From Hydrangea macrophylla (Eukaryota > Streptophyta > Magnoliopsida > Cornales > Hydrangeaceae), in contig CM066984.1 in assembly GCA_033977485.1 (NCBI GenBank), positions 111,903,251-111,967,250 on the forward strand: a DNA stretch of 64,000 nt, in the 5' to 3' direction. The position numbers and the translations under genes are program-made. Positions 57,282 to 64,000 of the stretch are shown here, in pieces. How positions within the stretch are numbered: the first letter of the stretch is position 1; each line of letters begins with the position of its first letter. The notes below the pieces were generated by a model that searched no databases, was not told the origin of the DNA, and saw only the letters and a list, made by a program, of their open reading frames with translations.

Positions 57282-57610
57282 TGTTGGAATGTCCCACATC
57301 CCCCATTTATGGCCCCTCTGTGCCGTTTATAAGGCTTTAGTTCCCCTCTCCTTAACACTTGGGTTTTAAGGAGTTGAATGGGTTGAGCCTTACAAGTGGT
57401 ATCAGAGCTTGGTTGGGCTTGTCTTCCAACGTGCCGAGTGTCCGGCTGCTGTGGTCCAGGGTATGCCAAGTGTCCGGCTCATGTGGTTCGGGGGGGTGTG
57501 TTGGATTGTCCCACATCTCCCATTTATGGCCCTCTGTGCGGTTTATAAGGTTTTAGTTCCTCTCTCCTTAACACCTGAGTTTTAAGGAGTTGAATGGGCT
57601 GGGCCTTACA
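57282..57610 (+). mobile_element. TRIM element (329 bp miniature LTR retrotransposon)
   Basis: Two direct repeats of about 112 bp (57282-57394 and 57499-57610), each TGTTGGA.TGTCCCACAT through CCTTACA, lie around a 104-bp interior. A perfect primer site TGGTATCAGAGC starts at 57397. A G-rich polypurine run (57489-57496) precedes the second repeat. No coding capacity. The target duplication is not clear (GTTTT is possible). Confidence 0.85.
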
Positions 57611-57708
57611 AGAGTTTTCTTATGATTAAATTTTTGTTGTCATCTTCTTGGGTTGTAGTTGTAGTTGTTTACCTTTCTCATGGTGGTCGATTTTGCTTCT
57701 TGTTTCAG

Positions 57709-57783
57709 ATTGGTGAGAATGTTCAGAGGGAAATAATAAACCTTAAACCACTAAGACATCAAAACATTGTTAGGTTCAAGGAG
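57709..57783 (+). pseudogene. Lone SnRK2 protein-kinase exon
   Basis: 75 bp, preceded by TTTCAG and followed by GTAAGC, reading [15 protein letters not shown] and NIVRFKE. This is the exon of plant SnRK2 kinases that covers helix C (with its conserved Glu) and the following strand. No other kinase exon is found on either side within the window, so it is a gene fragment. It may have been copied by a transposon or left by a deletion. The TRIM lies about 100 bp upstream. Confidence 0.7.
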
Positions 57784-59088
57784 GTAAGCATTGACCTTTT
57801 TTAGTTATACAGAACTTTCTAATGGCTCCATAATTAATTTCGGGTCTGTACAACCTGTACTGAAGATACAATGGAAATTGGCGTATTCTGACATTTATAA
57901 GACCAAACAATCAGCTATACTTGTGTTTGCAAGTTTCTTTTTTCGGATTAGCTAGCTACACTACCATGACTGGGAATCTCCGCTTTACATTTATATCTCA
58001 TGTTCAAAGCCTATTAAATTTTTTTTTTTTTGCTGAAGCGTATCCAATTTTTATTCTTTATGAGCTTATTGTGTTATGCTTATAATGAATCTAATTAAGA
58101 GTTATCCTAATTGGAAGCCGCCGTCGTCAATTCTCTTTGTGCTTGCTTGCATATCATGTTATAAGCACACCTTTTCAACAAATATTTGTAGCAACAATGG
58201 TGTAATGTCATTTGTGCTTAGAAATATACTTTTGGCACATAATCTGAACTCGTGAGTTCTTTTTTGAAAACATCCAATGGCATGGTTATCTGCAACTTTT
58301 CATACTGCAATTCAATACGTATTCATCAAACATCAATTTAGTATTTTAGAAACATTCAAAGGCTTGAGCATCTCTATATTTTATGTATGTATGTATGTCT
58401 TTCTCTTCCCCACCTCAATTTTGAATATTTCATATATGTATTCATATGTGTGAAATTAAGTTCAGTTCACACAGAAGTTGTAACACAGAAATTGTGTTAC
58501 AATTCAATACGTATTAATCAAACATCAATTTAGTGTTTTAGAAACATTCAAAGGCTTGAGCTTCTCTATATTTTATGTGTGTATGTCTTTCTCTTCCCCA
58601 CCTCAATTTTGAATGTTTCATATATGTATTCATATGTGTGATATTAAGTTAAGTTCACACAGAAGTTGTGTTACATTTTTTGTTTTCCCACTGACTAAGA
58701 TGCATAATACATTGATTGTTACAGATCCGCAGAGGAAAACTAACTCAAAACATTTGCAAGCTCCATTGGCACGTGCCTTTCCCTACCTAGTATATATATA
58801 TATATGTATGTATATATTTTCTCTATTTTAATGAGATTTTAAAAAGCACTTCCTGGTTGACGAGTTTGATTGAACAGAGGTTGCAATCTGCCCAAACTCC
58901 AATCTCTCAATCCTCAGCGGCAGGACACCTTTAGCCGCAGATTAGCTGGGGTGCATATCAGTAATCAGTCCATTACCAATAATGTGTTCCATATAATGTC
59001 TCCCCTATAAGATTTGTTTGCTTAAAGTACCAACTCTTTCCGACAAGTTCATACTCTACTCCTTGCAAACCAGCTTAATCGCCCATCA
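57784..59088. other. Intergenic DNA with a 190-bp tandem duplication
   Basis: 58310-58498 and 58501-58675 are two diverged copies of one block (AATTCAATACGTATTMATC, CATTCAAAGGCTTGAGC, TTCCCCACCTCAATTTTGAAT). A TA tract is at 58790-58815. The last 100 bp, including CCTTGCAAACCAGC, is the probable leader of the PORR gene. Confidence 0.6.
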
Positions 59089-60309
59089 ATGGCGACCCAC
59101 ATCCTCAAAGACATCACTTTCAAACTCCTCACAAACCCTCCTTCAATGGCAGTCTTCACTCGAGCGAAAACCACATCGTCACAGTACGTGGCCACTAGAG
59201 CCAGAGACCCAACATTTGAGAAACTCATGGACAAGTACAAGAACCTCCTCAAAGTCATAGCCATTCAAGACCTCATTCTCGCAAACCCTAACAACAACCC
59301 ACCTTCCATCTCTCTTGATTTCCTCAACAGACTCTCCCAGAAGCTCCACCTCAACCGCGGCGCCGCCTCCTTCCTCCGCAACTACCCTCACATCTTCCAC
59401 ATCTTCTATGACCCATCACTATCTCAGCCTCTCTGCAAATTGACCGCCGCCGCCGTCAAAATTTCCCATCAAGAAGCCGCCGCAATTAATGCTTCTTTGC
59501 CGGTCGTCGTGGACCGGTTGGTTCGGATTCTGTCAATGTCCACCTCCAAATCGGTCCCACTTCGAGCGATTTTCAAAGTTTGGAGAGAGATTGGAATTCC
59601 TGACAATTTCGAGGACTCGGTAATTTCTCACAACCCTAATCTTTTTGAACTTTGTGATGGTAATGAACCCAATACACATGTATTGAAACTTGTTAGTGCA
59701 ATTCCAAGTGAGAATTTATCAGCTGCAGTTGAGAATTGGAGGATCACAGAGTGTTGTAGGGAGGATTCTACAGTTGATAGGACTGAAATTAGATACAATT
59801 TTAAACATGGGTTTCCACCAGGGATGAGGTTGGGGAAAAACTTTAGGGCCAAAGTTAAGGAATGGCAGAGACTGCCCTATGTGGGTCCCTATGAGGAGAT
59901 GGGAGAGAAGAAGAGATCCAAGTATGCAATCAAGGCATTGGAGAAACGGGCGGTTGGGATTGTTCATGAATTCTTGAGTTTGACGGTAGAAAAGACGGTG
60001 GAGGTGGAGAAGATTAGCCATTTTAGGAAATGGTTCGGGATTGATTTTAACGTAAGGGATTTGTTCTTGGATCACCCGGGGATGTTTTACTTGTCAACTA
60101 AAGGGAAGAGGCACACTGTGTTTCTTAGAGAAGCTTATGAGAGAGGGTGCTTGACTGATCCAAATCCTGTTTATGATGCAAGGAGGAAGCTTTTTGATCT
60201 CGTTGTTATGGAACGTCGTGGTTTGTTCACTAATAATTCCAAGTCGGATGATATTGGTAGGAGCAAGGAGGATATATTGCAAGAGGAGGAAAACAGAGGA
60301 GTTGAGTGA
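59089..60309 (+). CDS. PORR-domain organelle RNA-binding protein, probably mitochondrial, 406 aa
   Basis: Intronless. PORR (plant organelle RNA recognition) proteins bind organelle RNAs and are needed for splicing group II introns. The N-terminus (residues 1-38) is rich in Lys/Thr/Ser/Ala and could be a targeting peptide. The domain spans about residues 38-365: DPTFEKLMDKYKN, LNRGAASFLRNYPHIF, RAIFKVWREIGIPD, EKISHFRKWFGIDFN, DHPGMFYLSTKGKRHTV. All family blocks are present without a stop. ATG 59089 is the first in frame; 59146 is an alternative. After the stop, the +2 frame continues 100 bp with protein-like sequence (LSEQFRKKVGMSGKLRIS), so the last codons may be frameshifted. The closest named relatives are the WTF9-like proteins, from memory. 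Confidence 0.85.
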   Translation: MATHILKDITFKLLTNPPSMAVFTRAKTTSSQYVATRARDPTFEKLMDKYKNLLKVIAIQDLILANPNNNPPSISLDFLNRLSQKLHLNRGAASFLRNYPHIFHIFYDPSLSQPLCKLTAAAVKISHQEAAAINASLPVVVDRLVRILSMSTSKSVPLRAIFKVWREIGIPDNFEDSVISHNPNLFELCDGNEPNTHVLKLVSAIPSENLSAAVENWRITECCREDSTVDRTEIRYNFKHGFPPGMRLGKNFRAKVKEWQRLPYVGPYEEMGEKKRSKYAIKALEKRAVGIVHEFLSLTVEKTVEVEKISHFRKWFGIDFNVRDLFLDHPGMFYLSTKGKRHTVFLREAYERGCLTDPNPVYDARRKLFDLVVMERRGLFTNNSKSDDIGRSKEDILQEEENRGVE

Positions 60310-61440
60310 ACAATTCAGAAAAAAGGTTGGTATGAGTGGGAAGTTAAGGATAAGCAAGATCGGAAAAAAAATGTATGCCAAGAAAAACGATGAACCAATG
60401 CGACATTGCAGGTAATGCATGTTGATTAAATATGATGGTGGCCACATGTATTCATGGTCTTTTCGTATACTTGATGGTCCATGCCGGTTTGTCTCACTTG
60501 AGGTTAAGGGAAGTCATTGCTTGTGCAAATAGATTAAAGATTTTAAGAAGGGATGTAAATAGATTCTTGGGAAGATTGGACCTGTTTGATATTTGTTACT
60601 ATTTCATCGTATAGAGTTGGCTTTTGAAGTTTCTGAACTGCTAAATGCTACTATGGTATAGTTTGCCCCTCCACATTGTTGACTAGCACTTGTGCAATTT
60701 GTTCCCTTAATTGGTGTGCTCTCATGGAGGATGCCAATTGGCCCAGTATAATTGAGTGGGCTTCTTTCTCAAGAGGTGATTGTTCGTACTCCCCTTCTCT
60801 CTCTCTCTTGCAGTTGCGTGTGTGTGGATTTTGATATTCTCATTTACTTGAATATGTAGTTTAGATGATTGATTGTAAGTTGATATATGTTGCATGATGC
60901 CGAAAAGTTCAAAAAAAATTTATGCAATGTGCATACTTTTGAGAAAAATAATTTTGCGAAAACCTATGCTGGAATGAGATTGATATTAAGTGCATTTTTT
61001 TTAAAGTGTTTTAGATCTTATGTTATAGTATCTCATGTAACACTTGACAAAACCACTTGAGATTTTCCATTGATATCCTTCCTTGATAAGATGAATCACT
61101 TCTTTTCTTTGATAACTAGGACTTTTGATGTTATGATTGCACTATTAATTATTCCATTCATGGGCAGTTTGTTGGATATCCCTCGAAAAAAATGCCACAT
61201 TTCCATTTTTTTTTCTACCAGGTGTTAGGCAGACAACGTATGGAGAGAGAAAATGGGATCAGTAAGAGAGGGGGGGGGGGGGGGGGGGGGGGGGGTGGGG
61301 GCGGTGGGTGAAGAAATATTTTTCTGTCAAAGCATCTTTTGAAAGCAAAACTTTTTGAAAACTTGAATTCGTGATCTTGTACAATATTCGTATTAGATGA
61401 TATTGCGCGATTGTATTCATAGATTCGGTTGATGGCTCTG
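60310..61440. other. PORR 3' flank
   Basis: 60310-60415 may be former coding sequence in another frame. CATTGCAGGTAATG at 60402-60415 is donor-like. Beyond this it is AT-rich without a gene. A G run of about 33 lies at 61269-61301. Confidence 0.45.
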
Positions 61441-62240
61441 TCTTGACTGACTTAACGTTTTTTCTCCCTCCACAAACTAAAGCGGGCAAAGTACTTGCAT
61501 CCTGGGAGACTGGTGAAAACGGATATAACTTTCAGTTTTTTGTTTTCCAGAAATCACAGATCAACTTGAGAAATGAGGAGGCTAAGTTAGGCAAAAGATG
61601 CTTTTCTATCCCTGTCCAAAGACTCCAAACCAAGGAATGTTCTCTGGAGAGTTCTACAAATGATGATTGGAACGGGATACCGCTGTTTGGGCTCAGCATT
61701 TCTTTTTGCTTTTCCACTCTTTCATCTCCGCTCTTTTATGCGATAAATTTTCATTGCGATGTGAAAGCAGCCCCTTATATAGGTTAGTACCTCTGAAACC
61801 CCTGCTTTTGCAAGCATGACAGCAAGCATCCAAGTATAACGTAAAAACCGATAGCCGGTATAACTTTTATTTAGTACAGAAAGGAGGTAAAAGGTCTTTT
61901 TCACCAACCTCCCCTGGCTTTCACCCCATATAGGCTACCTCAAGAAGCAAGGTAACGTGCCTTCGACCATGCCGACATGGCAGTAGAAGAAACAGTGAAA
62001 TCTTCATAAAACCCTTGTTCCACCGTCTATGGATGAGTGAGATCCAAGTGCATAGCTTCTTTTATTTGAAGTCCTCCGGATGGGATGTAATAATAACATC
62101 GGAAGCTCCATGTGCACTGAACGAGTTCTACCTTAAAGTAGTACTGTCAGAAAAAGAGGAACAACTTCTACGGACTCTTCAAAAAGACCGCTGCACCCGC
62201 ACTTAGTGCGCTCCCGTATTGGGCGCCCTGTGAATTCTTT
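61440..62240. other. GC-richer insert, possibly organelle-derived
   Basis: The base composition differs visibly from both flanks (balanced, few AT runs). It contains a 115-codon ORF (61443-61787) unlike any family I know, and blocks such as CCTTCGACCATGCCGACATGG that are in the style of plant mitochondrial DNA. I cannot confirm this without a search. It ends near GGGCGCCCTGTGAATTC (62220-62236). Confidence 0.3.
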
Positions 62241-63618
62241 GAGTTCTTTTGGAGTGTAGATGGAGCTTTTTTGTAGCGTTTTTTTTTAAGAAAAAAAACA
62301 AGTTTTCATACAATTTTGAAAACTTTGGGAGTTTAAAAGAGAAATAGTAGAAAATAATAATAGCAATTATCTAGGGTATACACTAATGCACTAGTAGTGA
62401 TAAAATAATTTATATACACTATTATATAAAAATATTTTTTTAATATTTTATCCAAGTACTCCCGCCGCACCCCGCACCCTTACATTTTGAAAAATTGGCG
62501 AATCTCTTGCATCCACCGGTGCTACCTAGGTAGACACATATATGTAAACTATAAAACAAATCTCTAATGCTTGTGAGAAATCGTTGAGACAAATATCATG
62601 TAAAAAATCCCACATAAAATTCAAATTTGGAAAAGCGAAAAGTGGATTACATTTTATAAGTGCATATATATACACAACAAAGAGATGCACGTTTTATTAT
62701 CTCCTCAATTTTATAAAAAGAGTTTGAGAGTTCAAGTCTTTTTTGGGACCAACTGTGTTTGTGTGTTTTGTACTTCTCAATGTATACATGTATTCTTGCA
62801 TGTATGGGATACTAATATCCCATACTCTAGGAAGTTAAATTTAAGCTACGTTTTCTTTAGATGACACGTTTGTAATGTTAAGCTGCTATTGCTTATGAGT
62901 TCCTCATCGAATTGACTTATCTAGCTTACTCAAGACTGAATTTGCAGATAATGGGATGAAGCTTGATTTGTGGAAAGGTTCTGAGGTTGTTTGAAGGAAG
63001 TAGATGAGGTACTATACAGGGGCAATTTTTGAAGTAGGTAATTAAATTAACCACCCTCCATATGTAACTAGAAAGTTCTCTGTTGGTAACATTGTGAACT
63101 GTTGCTGCAGTCATTGGAAAGTAAAAAAACCAAAATAGCTCCTCCCTTTGCAGATTTATATCTATCTATTGAAATCTGATTTGTTACAAAATGACATTCA
63201 AAAAATATCTCTCGTCTTCCATTATTCTTTCCGGCTATGTGCTTGTGATATGGATTCATTGTATGGAGGGATATGATTGCGTCCCCGCTTGTTATTACAC
63301 TTTTCTGGCCTTATGTTGGTCCAGCTGTGGTCTAGTTAAGTTAGATGTCAAGTGAGCCATCCAGATTACACATCATACTCATATCTACATGCTCAATTCT
63401 TCGGTCTCCGGCGGCGGTTGGGAATAGGTTTTGCAACATTTGTAAGCCTAAATGTTTTTGATCCTTTTTTGTGGGAATTCCACCAAAGTCAGGTCAAAGG
63501 ACCTACTCTGTTACGATGTGAGCCACCTGTATCGAGTAATAAGACATGGCATACACAGTACCATGCATGCATTTACAACTCGTCCCAATAGGAACTAGGC
63601 TACCTGAAGAGTTTGTAA
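62241..63618. other. Intergenic AT-rich DNA
   Basis: No gene, element end or clear repeat recognised. Short reading frames here have no protein-like composition. Confidence 0.45.
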
Positions 63619-63843
63619 GGGCCTGTTTGATAATGTTGCAGTTTTCAGTTTTCTAAATCCTAAAAACATAAACTAGTATTTGCTTTTTATTTTTATTTTT
63701 TATTATTATTCGTAAAATCAAAATTTGAAAATTGAAAATCACTTTTTTATAGTCACTTGAAGGCTGAGTGTTTAGAAAACTTTACCACACGTTTTTTGTT
63801 TTCGTTTTCAGGAAAAGAAAGACGGAACAACTACCAAATAAGT
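63619..63843. mobile_element. Possible Tourist-like MITE
   Basis: The left end GGGCCTGTTTGATAATGTTG follows TAA. The complement of the right end reads TTATTTGGTAGTTGTTCC. Similar to the Harbinger-type ends at 37411 and 49239 but diverged. Confidence 0.4.
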
Positions 63844-63889
63844 TTTTTAATTTTTTCGTTTTTAGAAAAATAAACCCAAACAAAAAATA

Positions 63890-64000
63890 AAGGGTAAATT
63901 GCACTTTTCACCCCTATAGTTTGAGGGTTGTGACACTTTGGTCTCTGTGGTTTTAGTTTTGGCAATTTTAACTCTACAGTTTCATTTTTGTGTGCAATCG
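63890..64000. repeat. Dispersed plant repeat cut by the window edge
   Basis: GGGTAAATTGCACTTTTCACCCC, then TTTGGTCTCTGTGG, is a wording common in plant intergenic repeats (compare 45870-45910). The element type is not determined. Confidence 0.35.

Noticed and set aside
57359..57556. ORFs on both strands within the TRIM
   Set aside because: TRIM elements are non-coding, and these frames cross the primer site and LTR borders.
59719..60447. Minus-strand ORFs opposite the PORR gene
   Set aside because: Shadows of a complete, conserved PORR frame.
1..64000. A prokaryotic-type defence system or biosynthetic operon
   Set aside because: The window is plant nuclear DNA with introns and retroelements; nothing of that kind is present.

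Overview
This is eukaryotic nuclear DNA from a flowering plant, almost certainly a eudicot. The evidence is split genes with GT-AG introns, plant-specific protein families (phytoene synthase, a PORR organelle RNA-binding protein, an SnRK2 kinase exon), plant LTR-retrotransposon lineages with tRNA-type primer sites, and AT-rich intergenic DNA full of small inverted-repeat elements. I saw no bacterial operon, CRISPR array, rRNA or tRNA gene. The species cannot be named from the sequence alone.

Layout. 1-15817 is a decayed Ty1/copia element of SIRE/Maximus type (gag, pol, and a third ORF after pol). Its 3' LTR is split at the TATA box by a 6.3 kb non-coding LTR element (8936-15255) with a perfect GTATA target duplication. 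15818-22402 is intergenic and holds a 629 bp Mutator-like MITE. 22403-37242 is a young, complete Ty3/gypsy element of Tat type with 613 bp LTRs and CTAAT duplications. Its reverse transcriptase is split by a reverse-oriented solo LTR (25855-28800). Behind its pol lie two antisense genes, one of them with three introns.

37248-44903 is the main host locus: a six-exon phytoene synthase gene (391 aa) with a large foldback element in its 5' region. A rearranged Ty3/gypsy remnant sits in intron 1, 12 bp from the exon-2 boundary. 46042-49240 is a broken PIF/Harbinger transposon. 49240-52450 contains minisatellite-like repeats and two foldback MITEs. 52543-56515 is a 5'-truncated chromovirus (Tekay-like) fragment with an intact integrase ORF and a 2.85 kb LTR. 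57282-57610 is a TRIM element next to a lone SnRK2 exon. 59089-60309 is an intronless PORR-domain gene. 60310-64000 is mostly non-coding, with a possible organelle-derived insert and a MITE.

Only two loci look like functional host genes: phytoene synthase (first committed step of carotenoid synthesis, plastid) and the PORR protein (organelle intron splicing). The rest is layered transposon insertion, and several target duplications allow the order of events to be read directly. All splice models are by eye and untested.
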